From the NCBI GenBank assembly GCA_025093985.1, contig JACAAK010000009.1, positions 1,116,001 through 1,180,000 of the forward strand: a DNA stretch of 64,000 nt. The letters run 5' to 3'. Source of the DNA: Calvatia gigantea. Lineage: Eukaryota > Basidiomycota > Agaricomycetes > Agaricales > Lycoperdaceae. Shown here piece by piece: positions 31,291 through 41,400 of this stretch; position 1 is the stretch's first letter, and the number at the start of each line of letters is the position of its first letter. Both the position numbers and the translations under genes were made by a program. The notes below the pieces were generated by a model that did no database searches, was not told where the DNA came from, and worked only from the letters and a program-made list of their open reading frames with translations.

Positions 31291-32430
31291 TTTTATGTCC
31301 TCTTTGTCATTTAGGTGGGATGGTGGTTAGTCAGTGTTCTTTTTGGTATTTTCATAACAGTTCTTAGGCATGTGGTGATAGTTGTGCTTTGTTTTCCCAA
31401 GAGTTTTCTTCGTGGCTGTAACCTTTCCACTTGATGTAGTATTCCCTTTGTTTATTCTTGGTTCTATGGTTCAAGATGCCTTCGATTTCGTATTCTTCTT
31501 CTCCTTCTATTATGTCAGGGAGAGGTGGTTGTGGGTTTGATCCATGGGTATTGTTTTCGGTGTATTTGGAGAGAAGGGTAGCGTGGAATACGTTGTGAAT
31601 TTTCCATGTTTCAGGTAGTTTCAGTCGGTAGGAGAGCGGCGATAAGACTTCTTTGATAGTGAATGGTCCAAGGCGTTTTGGTGCGATCTTGTTTGATTTG
31701 AATGGGAGTTTCAGGTTTCTCCGTTCAAAGCCACACTTTTTGTCCTAGGGCGAAGGGTTTGAATTTTGCTTTGATTCGTTGTTCCATGCGTTCCATAGCT
31801 AGTTTGTGGGCAGCAATTGCTTCTCTTCGTGCATGGTCTAAGAGTTCTATTCGTTCTTCAGTAGTGGTGAAGTTTGATTCCTCTAGAATAGTGGGTATTC
31901 CATGGGGTTTTGTTCCGTACATGAGTTCAAAAGGGGTTTGTTTCCGGTCTGAATGTGTTCGTGAATTGTGGGAGAATTCGAGGATTGGGAGTGCTTTAGA
32001 CCAGGAGGAGGGATTTCCTGTACAGTAGATAGATAGGTACGCTGCAATTTCCTGATTGAATCGTTCTGTTGTTCCATCCGATTGAGGGTGGTAGGCTGAT
32101 GAGAATGATTGGGTGATTCCAAGTCGTTTCATGAGAGCTTGACTGGAGTTTGCTCGGAATCTGGGGTCACGGTTGGAGATTATCTTGTCCGGTAGTCCGA
32201 ATCTGGTGTAGACCTTGTCTATAATTATGTCGGCAATTCCTTTGGCGGTGATTTCCTTTGTACAAGGAGTGAGAATTACCCCCTTCGTAAGTCCATGGTC
32301 TACTATGGACAGAATTGAGTCGAATCCGTGGGATTTTGGTAAATCGGTTAGCAGATCCATAGCGATATGGGCGAATGGTCTAGTAGATATTGGCGGTGGT
32401 ATCGGTTGCAATGAAGGGTGGGAAGGATTT
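31291..32430 (-). pseudogene. Integrase C-terminal part, unit 1 copy
   Basis: A 254-codon frame (31725-32489) holds the DDE core: [27 protein letters not shown], then YHPQSDGTTERFNQE. One extra A in the run at about 31729-31731 shifts the frame before the chromodomain. Unit 2 lacks that A and keeps the frame there. It begins at the duplication joint, so it has no RT upstream. Confidence 0.75.
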
Positions 32431-32431
32431 C

Positions 32432-35265
32432 TTAGATTAGCGATTTTCATGTGTGAAAATGGCTTTGCCATTACAGCACTTGAAAGCATTGCTTCATGGC
32501 TTTGACTGCTTGTATGTGGTCAGCGTACTTCGGGCAGTCTTCGGGTTTGTGCTGTGGGTTAAGGGTTTTACAGAGTCGACAGAAATATTGGGGGCAGGTC
32601 CATCAGTAGTGACTGGGGCGGGTTTTTTGACAGATAGAACAGGTGGTGTGGGTGCAATCACTTGCCCAGTGACCTATGGTGGGGAGGTGGAGTTTGGCAC
32701 ATTTTTCACAAAAGGCCTTTGGGTCAAAGTTTGGATTGTTTATAGCTCGGGGTTGGGTTGGGGTTTGTCCTCGTCCTGGGTTGGTTCGGAGGGGTTTTTG
32801 TGTGAGGTTTGAAGTGCTATGAGTTGATCCAGATGAGCCATTAGATTGTATATGGCTGTTTCAAGTCGTTTGGAGGGGATCCGGTTGTCTAGGTCGGATA
32901 GATGAGGTTGGGGAAGGTGTATCCGGTTTGGGGAGGAGTTTCTCTTGGGGGGATTGGTTCATTGGTATGTATGATCTGCCCGGAGATGGGCTAGTTCATT
33001 GGTTGGATGTGAGAGGCTCAATGCAATTTTTGCCGAGGTAGTGGGCGTAAGCCTGAGGTAGTCCAAGGCTTCATGATGCCTTGATAAATAGGGCTGCTCT
33101 ATCGGCAGCGTGCTCATAATCCCCAGAAAGATGTTCGAGCTGTGAAAGGGCATCACAGATAATGTGCCAGTGGTTTCGTTGAGTGGTATTATGTAGATAT
33201 TTGGTGTGGAAGTGAGTTCTATGATCTCGCCAGAGTGCCATTGCACAGAGGGATCCCTCAGATGAGAGATCAGCTTGAGTCCATAGCTCCATGGCTGTAG
33301 ATCCATTGTCCGGAATGGTATCTGGGCTAAACTGGGAGGTGGCATTAGGCTCTCAGTCAGAGGGGTTGGCTGCGACCCAGGCGAGGTGGGCAGCGGAGGG
33401 GTGGCTGGGTCAGTGGGTCTGGGAGGAAGTTCCTCCTTATGAGATTTTGGGATCCCAGCTCGCTCCAAGGGGAGTGCTGGGGCGGGATTGTTAGTGTGGA
33501 TTGGGTGGATATATTCAGGCTTTGGGGACCAGAGGAGACGCTGGCCCACATCATAGGAAGGAGTGTGGGGAGTGGTTCCAGTGACGACTTTGGAAAAGGT
33601 TATGTGTTGTAGTTCGCTGGGAACTGGGTCCAGGTGCAGGGGAGCTGCTTGCCATTCTGCTGGGGTAGGTGAGTTTATCCCAGGGGTTGTGGGTGGTTGA
33701 TTCGGTGGTTGGGGGAATGTAGATACAATCAGGTCTAACGAAGACATTGACCCAAAAGTGCTTGTTCTGGTCTGCGATTTGTTGGAGCTTGTCTTGGGTA
33801 AAGATGGCATTTGGGAGGGTTAATATCAGTTTCTCCAGCAGTTCATTTATCTGGACATTGGAAGGATTGGGATAGGAGCTTCATGGTTTGCAGGTGTGGT
33901 GATCGGAGGGTTGGGAGTGGTAGTGCAAGGAGAGATAGGAAGGGATTGAACTTTTTGACTGGGGAATTGTTTTTTGTAGAAAGGGAGGAGATGGAAGAAA
34001 GGGAAGGAGAGGGGGATGAGGCTACGATAGCCGCTTTCTTTCCCTTCTTGTAGTTTTTTGGGTTGGTGCCATTGGTAGTTCGGTTTGTAGAAGTGCTGTT
34101 AAAGAATGATGGAGAAGTTGGGTGAATCCTGGATTATTTATATCTTTTAGGTGGGATGGGAATTAGGTGGTGTTCTCGTTGGTATTTTCGTAACATTTCT
34201 TGGGCATGTGGTGAGAGTTGTGCTTCATTTTCCCAAGAGTTTTCTTCGTGGCTGTAACCTTTCCACTTGATGTAGTATTCCCTTTGTTTATTCTTGGTTC
34301 TATGGTTCAAGATGCCTTCGATTTCGTATTCTTCTTCTCCTTCTATTATGTCAGGGAGAGGTGGTTGTGGGTTTGATCCATGGGTATTGTTTTCGGTGTA
34401 TTTGGAGAGAAGGGTAGCGTGGAATACGTTGTGAATTTTCCATGTTTCAGGTAGTTTCAGTCGGTAGGAGAGCGGCGATAAGACTTCTTTGATAGTGAAT
34501 GGTCCAAGGCGTTTTGGTGCGATCTTGTTTGATTTGAATGGGAGTTTCAGGTTTCTCCGTTCAAGCCACACTTTTTGTCCTAGGGCGAAGGGTTTGAATT
34601 TTGCTTTGATTCGTTGTTCCATGCGTTCCATAGCTAGTTTGTGGGCAGCAATTGCTTCTCTTCGTGCATGGTCTAAGAGTTCTATTCGTTCTTCAGTAGT
34701 GGTGAAGTTTGATTCCTCTAGAATAGTGGGTATTCCATGGGTTTTGTTCCGTACATGAGTTCAAAAGGGGTTTGTTTCCGGTCTGAATGTGTTCGTGAAT
34801 TGTGGGAGAATTCGAGGATTGGGAGTGCTTTAGACCAGGAGGAGGGATTTCCTGTACAGTAGATAGATAGGTACGCTGCAATTTCCTGATTGAATCGTTC
34901 TGTTGTTCCATCCGATTGAGGGTGGTAGGCTGATGAGAATGATTGGGTGATTCCAAGTCGTTTCATGAGAGCTTGACTGGAGTTTGCTCGGAATCTGGGG
35001 TCACGGTTGGAGATTATCTTGTCCGGTAGTCCGAATCTGGTGTAGACCTTGTCTATAATTATGTCGGCAATTCCTTTGGCGGTGATTTCCTTTGTACAAG
35101 GAGTGAGAATTACCCCCTTCGTAAGTCCATGGTCTACTATGGACAGAATTGAGTCGAATCCGTGGGATTTTGGTAAATCGGTTAGCAGATCCATAGCGAT
35201 ATGGGCGAATGGTCTAGTAGATATTGGCGGTGGTATCGGTTGCAATGAAGGGTGGGAAGGATTTC
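32432..35265 (-). repeat. Tandem duplication, unit 2
   Basis: Second copy of 29589-32431. It differs by a few single-base indels in homopolymers and by one divergent patch (33955-34226). On its pol side it continues into the rest of A3 pol, so it is the original location. Confidence 0.88.
32476..34072 (-). pseudogene. ORF3 of A3, unit 2 copy
   Basis: The ATG at 34072 lies 61 nt after the pol stop (34134). The same architecture as unit 1 is seen, with a 283-codon open frame at 32959-33810 and the three knuckles in a shifted frame at about 32480-32775. The N-terminal 117 bp belong to the CpG-rich subtype. The role is unknown; the zinc knuckles suggest RNA or DNA binding, possibly as a second nucleocapsid-like protein. 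Confidence 0.72.
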
Positions 35266-36898
35266 GGCTAATTTTGAATTGTTGGCATTCGCTGCATCCT
35301 TTAACGTAATTTCGTATGAAGGTACTCATTCCTGGCCAATATACTTCAGCTTTGGCGAGGCGATAAGTTTCTTGTTCTCCAGGGTGTCCGATCGAAGGGT
35401 GGTCGTGGTATCGTTGGATGACACGTCGGCGGAGTTCCATGTCTTCTGGGATGATGACCTTTCCTTCGAATGTCATAAGATGTCCATGTGGCCGGGGAAT
35501 CATCCCGTATTTCGGATTTATTGCTTCTGGTGATTCTGATAGAAGTCGTTTCATGGCTTCCATGGTGATTTCGTCATATTTTGATGATTTTACGATGTCA
35601 TCCTGTAATTTCTGATCAACCATGGAGATGAACAGTTCGTCTGGTAATACAGTGATTTCCCTGAGGAATACTTCCTCGGGTAAGACAATAACATTTTCGT
35701 TGTCATTGTCATCATCTGGGGTGTGATCTGGTCGACGTGAGAGGGCATCGGCGGCAGGTATTTTGGTTCCTGGGACGTGTTCAATTGTGAAGTCGAAGTG
35801 TAAGAGGAAACCAAGCCATCGAGCTTGTCTTCTGGAGATATTTTGGGGTTTTCTCCAAAAGGTGAGGTTCTTGTGATCAGTTCGTATGGTTACGCGATGT
35901 TGGGCTCCTTCTAGGTAATGTCGCCATTCTTCTAGTGCTGTGATTATGGCAAGGAGTTCCCTGTCGTGTATTTCGTAGTTTCGTTGGGTAGGATTGAATG
36001 CTTTGGATAGGAAAGCTACTGGGTGGTAGTTTCCGTTCATGTCTTGCTGTGATAAGACTGCTCCTAAGGCATATTTTGAGGCATCGGTTTCGATAAAGAA
36101 GGGTTTTGTTTGGTCTGGCATCAGCAAAATGGGTTTCTTCATGAATTCGGATTTTAGTTGGCTGAAGGCTTCGTTTGCTTTGTATTCCCATTTGAATTTC
36201 TTTGTTTTGGATAGAAGAGCATTAAGCGGTCGAGAGATGTCGGCATAGCGATGTATGAATTTTCGGTAGAAGTTACAGAATCCCATGAATTTTCTGACAT
36301 CGCAGGTAGTGCGGGGTAAGGGCCATTCTTCTATTCCACGGAGTTTGGTGTTGTCCATTTCGATCTTGTCGGGGGAGATTATCATGCCGAGATATTCTAG
36401 ATGGGTTTTATCGAATTCGCATTTTTCTAGTTTCAGATATAGATCGTTGTCTTTCAAGATCTGGAGTGCTTCCAAGGTAAGGCGATCCATTTCTTCCTGA
36501 GTTTTTGCGTAGATGAGAATGTCGTCCATATAGATTATAATTCCTCCTTTATCTAGCATTTTTGTGAATATGGTGTCCATCATCTTTTGGAAGGTGGCTG
36601 GGGAGTTGCACATTCCAAAGAACATGACGTTTGGCTCGTAAAGTCCGATTGGAGTTTTGAATGCGGCTTTCCATTGGTCTCCTTCTCGAATACGGATGTT
36701 GTTGTATCCGAGTCGGACGTCCATTTTAGTGAATAGTTTTGCTCCTTGAAGTTTGTCCATAATTGTCGTTATCATAGGAATAGGGTATGCATTTTTCTTG
36801 GTATGCTTATTTAGATAACGGTAATCTTGACATGGCCGAAGTTTCCCGTCCTTCTTTCCTACGAAGAAGAAGGATGAGGCCATGGGAGATTCAGATTC
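34134..36898 (-). CDS. A3 pol: RT, RNase H, integrase and chromodomain (one frameshift)
   Basis: The longest open frame of the window, 721 codons (34718-36883). RT shows KKDGKLRPCQDYRYLN, LGYNNIRIREGD and YMDDILIYAKT. RNase H has FFIETDASKYALGAVLSQ and [10 protein letters not shown]. Integrase has the H-H and C-C zinc pairs (YHDHPSIGHPG, CSECQQ), then D, D and E in AMDLLTDL, IISNRDPRF and TTERFNQE. One missing G in the run at 34739-34741 (unit 1 and A4 have four) shifts the frame. The GPY-like region and chromodomain (YYIKWKGYSHEENSWEN) continue in 34134-34631. An in-frame TGA at 36899-36901 separates it from protease. It would act in cDNA synthesis and integration in particles and nucleus. 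Confidence 0.88.
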
Positions 36899-37894
36899 TC
36901 AGATGTATCCTTTTCGGAGGTTTTCATTTATGAACTTCTTGAGTTCTTCGGTTTCAAGGGGTGATAAGGGATACGTTTTCCCTAGTTCTGGTTTAAAGGT
37001 ATCCAAGAGTTCGATTTTATGGTCGTATGGTCTGGGAGGGGGGAATCGTTCGGATTTCTTCGTGTCGAAGAGTGAAGCGAATTTCTTGTATTTCCTGGGT
37101 ACCTTTGTATCGGTTTTTGGGGTTGATTTTTGTGCGAGACTTGTAGCTTGGGTGATTTTCGTATTGATTTCGAGTTCATGTGGAGTTTGAGTGATTTCGT
37201 AGAGTTCATGTTCCAAATGGAATTTGTCGAAATCAATGTTTTCCAAGTAGAGTTTGAGTTCATCGATAGAGAGTTCAGGTTCTTCCGAATGGACGATCGC
37301 TTCAAAGACTTTTACAGCAAGTGGGTCAAAGTCTTCATCTAGGTAGGTGTAGCGTTCGGTATCATTCATTCCATGGATATCTAAGGCGATTTCATTGATG
37401 GTGGTAGGTCCGTTTGTGGATTTTACGATTAAGGGTACGATATTGTCATTGTTTCGCCATTTGAACTCTTGAGTAGTCCAATTTATGTCTGGGTTCGTTT
37501 GTTGTAGCCATGGATATCCTAGGATTAGATCTTTGGATCCTATTCCTGAGACGTAGGCTTCGAATTGGCATTGTTTTCCATCAATTAAAGCGTTCAATTC
37601 TACGCTTTCATAGATTGATCCATTTTCGTTGGGAGTTCCATCCGCATTGGATACTTTGATAGGATGTTTGATAGGGCATGTTCGTAGTCCGTAGGTGTTT
37701 GTAAAATTCGAGGAGATGAAGTTTCCTTGGGCTCCCGAGTCAATTAGAGCGGTGACTGGGATATTTCGTAGATGGTTCTGATTGAGTTTGATAGGGAGGA
37801 AGATTGATGCTTTATTGTCCGAGGTAGGGAGTTTTATTAGATTGATTTGTGGGTCACCCAGCGATTCCTTTACAGGATCGGGTGACGCCTTCAA
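36899..37894 (-). CDS. A3 pol: protease and linker, reached by -1 frameshift from gag
   Basis: 331 codons, open from the TTG at the frameshift site. Retropepsin-like features are TALIDSGAQGNFIS (catalytic DSG) and the later hydrophobic DLILGYPWL. A long linker (ELSIDELKLYLENIDF) leads to the RT start, LSPLETEELKKFINENL. There is no ATG near its start, consistent with synthesis as a gag-pol fusion. It ends at TGA 36899-36901, where copy A5 has CAA, so the ancestral codon was probably CGA (Arg). Confidence 0.82.
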   Translation of the reverse strand: MKASPDPVKESLGDPQINLIKLPTSDNKASIFLPIKLNQNHLRNIPVTALIDSGAQGNFISSNFTNTYGLRTCPIKHPIKVSNADGTPNENGSIYESVELNALIDGKQCQFEAYVSGIGSKDLILGYPWLQQTNPDINWTTQEFKWRNNDNIVPLIVKSTNGPTTINEIALDIHGMNDTERYTYLDEDFDPLAVKVFEAIVHSEEPELSIDELKLYLENIDFDKFHLEHELYEITQTPHELEINTKITQATSLAQKSTPKTDTKVPRKYKKFASLFDTKKSERFPPPRPYDHKIELLDTFKPELGKTYPLSPLETEELKKFINENLRKGYI

Positions 37895-37900
37895 AAATCC
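37853..37900 (-). promoter_or_regulatory. Gag-pol -1 frameshift site of A3 with stem-loop
   Basis: The heptamer G GAT TTT (37894-37900, minus) is in the gag frame and followed at once by the gag stop TGA (37891-37893). After a 7-nt spacer, GTCACCC (37880-37886) pairs with GGGTGAC (37853-37859). The interior adds GATCCT with AGGAATC. A4 (46739-46786) and A6 (60083-60130) keep both the heptamer and the stem. Confidence 0.8.
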
Positions 37901-37962
37901 CCAAAGGGCTTGAGCGTTGGATCAGAGATATATGCTTCTCTGAATTCCATTCTTTCGTCCGC
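37891..37962 (-). pseudogene. Gag C-terminal tail of A3, truncated
   Basis: Encodes ERMEFREAYISDPTLKPFGDF and the TGA. It lies after the zinc knuckle of full gag copies. Everything upstream is replaced by B2 at about 37963. Confidence 0.75.
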
Positions 37963-38383
37963 AAAAAACACCCGACAAGATATTATCCACACCATCATAG
38001 GCTACCCTCCAGCCGCTCGACCCGATATGTACCCAGAATGGAAGGAGGCCATATTAGCAGTTGGACAGGGATACAAAGCATCGGAGTATAGAGGAGATAA
38101 GAAGACCAACTTGGGAACCACTTATGGAGGAATGAGAGAACCCATGGAGATAGGAAGCAGGCGACACGTGTTCAACGCAAAAAGGGAACCTAAGTGCTAT
38201 AACTGCGGAATATTCAGACACATGTCCAAGGACTGCAAGAAGCCCAAAGGATTAACATGTTACAACTGCGGCAAAATCGGACACATAGCCAAAGCATGTA
38301 CCGCACCAAAGAAAGTACAGATCCGAGCAATAGATGAAGCCAAACCAGAGGAACACCAGGATTTTTCCGGAGACTCCGAGTAG
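37963..38383 (+). pseudogene. Gag C-terminus of B2 with two zinc knuckles
   Basis: The frame reads KNTRQDIIHTIIGYPPAARP, then WKEAILAVGQGYKASEY, then the knuckles CYNCGIFRHMSKDC and CYNCGKIGHIAKAC, and a Pro/Glu tail ending QDFSGDSE with TAG at 38381-38383. The N-terminal half is deleted. A chimeric open frame from 37910 includes 17 codons of antisense A3. Confidence 0.82.
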
Positions 38384-38400
38384 GCGCTGCCTCGAGAGTC
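38359..38400 (+). promoter_or_regulatory. Gag-pol -1 frameshift site of B2 with stem-loop
   Basis: The heptamer G GAT TTT lies at 38359-38365 with GAT and TTT in the gag frame. The spacer TCCGGA (6 nt) is followed by GACTCCGAG (38372-38380). It pairs with CTCG-a-GAGTC (38391-38400), leaving a 10-nt loop that contains the gag TAG. The -1 frame is open across the site (GFFRRLRVGAASRVKKL) and leads into protease. Confidence 0.82.
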
Positions 38401-41400
38401 AAGAAACTTGTATCTAGGATATCAGAAGAATATTACACAATTCCTCAGAAATGAAAGCACGAACTAAACCTAAAAGGAAAAATCCAAACCCCGACAAAAA
38501 GGATAACAGTGAACACTATAGTCGACTCAGGATGCACCACCAGTAGCATCAGCAAAAAACTGGTAGATGAAGAAAAAATCCCCACAGAAAAATTAAAACA
38601 AGAAATCACGGTACTTAATGCAGACGGCACGACAAACCAAGGAGGAAAAGTCACAGAAACAGCAACTATACAGGTAGAAATCGAAGGACACAAAGAAACA
38701 ATCGAAGCATCGGTCGTACAACTCCAAGACAGAGCAGAAATATTCCTAGGACACGACTGGCTCACCAAACACAATCCAGAAGTAAACTGGTGAATGGGAG
38801 AAATAAAGTTCAATTGATGCCCAAAGGACTGCAAATTCCTGCACCAGAACATCCAGGTAACAGACAGGATCCGAAGCATGGCCACCACTGAAGACATATG
38901 GGAAGAAGAAGAAGAACCCGACCCCACCGAGCCATCAGACCTACCAGACTACGTCCGACCATTCACACATCTATTCAACAAAACCACATTCGACAAACTA
39001 CCCGAACGAATGGAATGGGACCATAAGATAATCCTAACAGAAGATGCACCCAAAGAAATCAATGCAGGAACTTACAACATGATGATCAAGGAGCAGGATG
39101 AACTCAAAGCATTTGTTAAAGAAAACCTCGAGTCAGGACGAATACGACCGTCAAAGTCACCATATGCTGCACCCACCTTTTTCATCCCAAAAAAGGATGG
39201 CTCAAAGCGACTCATTCAAGACTACCGACGGTTGAATAATGTAGTCGTTAAAGACAAAACACCACTACCTCGAATCGGAGAAGTCATTGACAAATTAGGA
39301 AAAGCCAAATACTTCAACAAACTAGACATCATTTGGGGCTACAACAACGTCCGCATCAAAGAAGGAGACGAGTGGAAAGCAGCCTTCCTAACCAACGAAG
39401 GACTATTCGAACCCACAGTCATGTTCTTCGGTCTCAGCAATTCGCCAGGAACGTTCTCAAGAATGATGGCGAGCATCTTTCGAGACCTGTTATGCAACGG
39501 AGATATAGTAAACTACATGGACGACTTCGCAATCCCAGGTGACACCAAAGAACAACTGCGAGAATGAACGATCCGATTCCTAGAAAGAGCGGCTGAGCAC
39601 AACCTATGCTTCAAACGATCCAAATGCATTTTCGACGCCAAAGAAATCCCAATGCTAGGAGTAACAGTAGGACACGGACGCATCGAAATGGAGGCCGAAA
39701 AAGTAAAATCAGTATGAGAATGGCCCCAACCGCACAACAAAAAAGGAATAGAAAGATTTCTTGGTTTCGCCAACTACTACCACCAATTTATAAAAAACTT
39801 CAGCAAGATAGCAGCCCCATTGAACAAACTAAAAGGATCAGAAGAGTGGGAATGGAGAGAAGAACAACAATCTGCATTCGACAAACTAAAACAATGAATC
39901 ACAGAAGAACCCACCCTAACACTGCCCCAAAGAGAAGGTCAATTCCGAGTAGAAGTCAATGCATCGAACTACGCATTAGGGGGAGTACTCTCACAAGAAC
40001 AAAATTCGAAATGGCACCCAATCGCATTCACGTCCCATACACTATCACCGGTGGAATGAAATTATGAAATCTATGACAAAGAGTTGCTGGCCATCATGCA
40101 TGCATTAAAGGAATGGTGATACTACCTACTGGACACAGAAGAGAAATTCGAAATCTGGACCGACCACGAGAACCTGAAATACTATAGGGAACCCCAAAAA
40201 ACTAAACGGCCGACAAGCAAGATGGTACCTATGGCTACAAGATTACGATTTCATATTGCGCCACATACCAGGAAAAACGAATACAAAAGTGGACCTCCTC
40301 TCCAGAATCTACCAAGAACCAGACCAAGAAGAAGAAAAACTAGTCACCATGATCTGAGATGTCTGGTGGATGGGCAAAAAGGACGACAAACCATGGGAAG
40401 GAACCATCCTACTCTGCGCTGAACTATTTATGGAACCGACCTTCAAAGAACGAATCAAGGTGAACAAAAGAAGAGAAACGGCCATCACCAAAAAAATACA
40501 TGACCAAGACCCTGACATCGCTGAACACGACAGAATAATCTACAAAAATACCAGCATGTATGTACCACCCGAACCAGCACTCAGAGAGGAAATACTACAC
40601 CAATACCACGATGCTCCCGACGCAGGACACCCAGGACAACACCAAATGATCAAGTCAGTGACCAGAGATTACTGGTGGCCGGCAATCCGAACGGACGTTC
40701 AAAAGTACATCAGAGGTTGCCAGAGTTGCCAACGAAATAAGCCATGCAAGACACCTCTGAAGACGCCTCTACACCCGCTCCCCATTCCCAACGGTCCATG
40801 GGAAGAAGTGAGCATCGACCTCATTGGGCCACTGCCCGAATCAGAAGGAAAGGACGTCATCCTAGTCATTGTTGATCAATTCTCAAAAATGATATGACTC
40901 ATAGTGACAAGGATGGATGTTTCCTCAAAAGAACTAGCACAGCACTACTGGGACGAAATATGGAAGCTACACAGAATGCCAAGGAAAGTCCTTAGTGACC
41001 GAGGACCACAGTTTGCATCCGAATTCACCAGCGAACTATTCAAAGGACTAGGGATAGAACGAAACCTGTCAACGGCCTACCACCCACAAACCGACGGACA
41101 AACAGAAAGGATCAACAGAGAGGTTGAAACATACTTGAGGATATACTGCAACTATGACCAAAACGACTGGACAAAATGGCTACCCATGGCCAAATTCCAA
41201 TACAACGACAAGAAACACAGCGGCACACAGGCGACACCATTCTACCTAAACTATGGCAGACACCCCTGGAAAGGAAAGGAAAACGGAACGACGAACAACC
41301 CTAGCAGTACGGAGTTCCTAAAACAGCTCCAAAACGCAAGAAATAACGCCGCTTCCGCACTACGATCATATCAAGAAAAGATGAAACAGACACATGATAA

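Larger units (their letters stand above)
29589..32431 (-). repeat. Tandem duplication, unit 1
   Basis: 2843 bp, from the TTAGATTA octamer near the E LTR end through ORF3 to mid-integrase (GGATTTC). It is repeated almost perfectly at 32432-35265. The coordinates of matching ORFs differ by 2842-2843. Unit 1 ends abruptly in integrase. Confidence 0.9.
27290..37962 (-). mobile_element. A3: best preserved family A element, with nested LTRs and an internal tandem duplication
   Basis: From right to left: end of gag (37891-37962), pol (34134-37894), ORF3, and the ORF3 tail plus 3' LTR (27290-28014). A solo E LTR (28015-29632) splits ORF3; the two ORF3 edges rejoin cleanly if it is removed. A 2.84 kb segment (E end, ORF3, integrase end) is present twice in tandem (29589-32431 and 32432-35265). 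The 5' LTR and most of gag are missing at a head-to-head junction with B2. CpG is frequent, so it is young. Confidence 0.85.

Noticed and set aside
38445..38927. 160-codon minus-strand frame opposite B2 protease
   Set aside because: Shadow of a conserved coding region, with Cys/Ser-rich composition and no homologous frame in B1.
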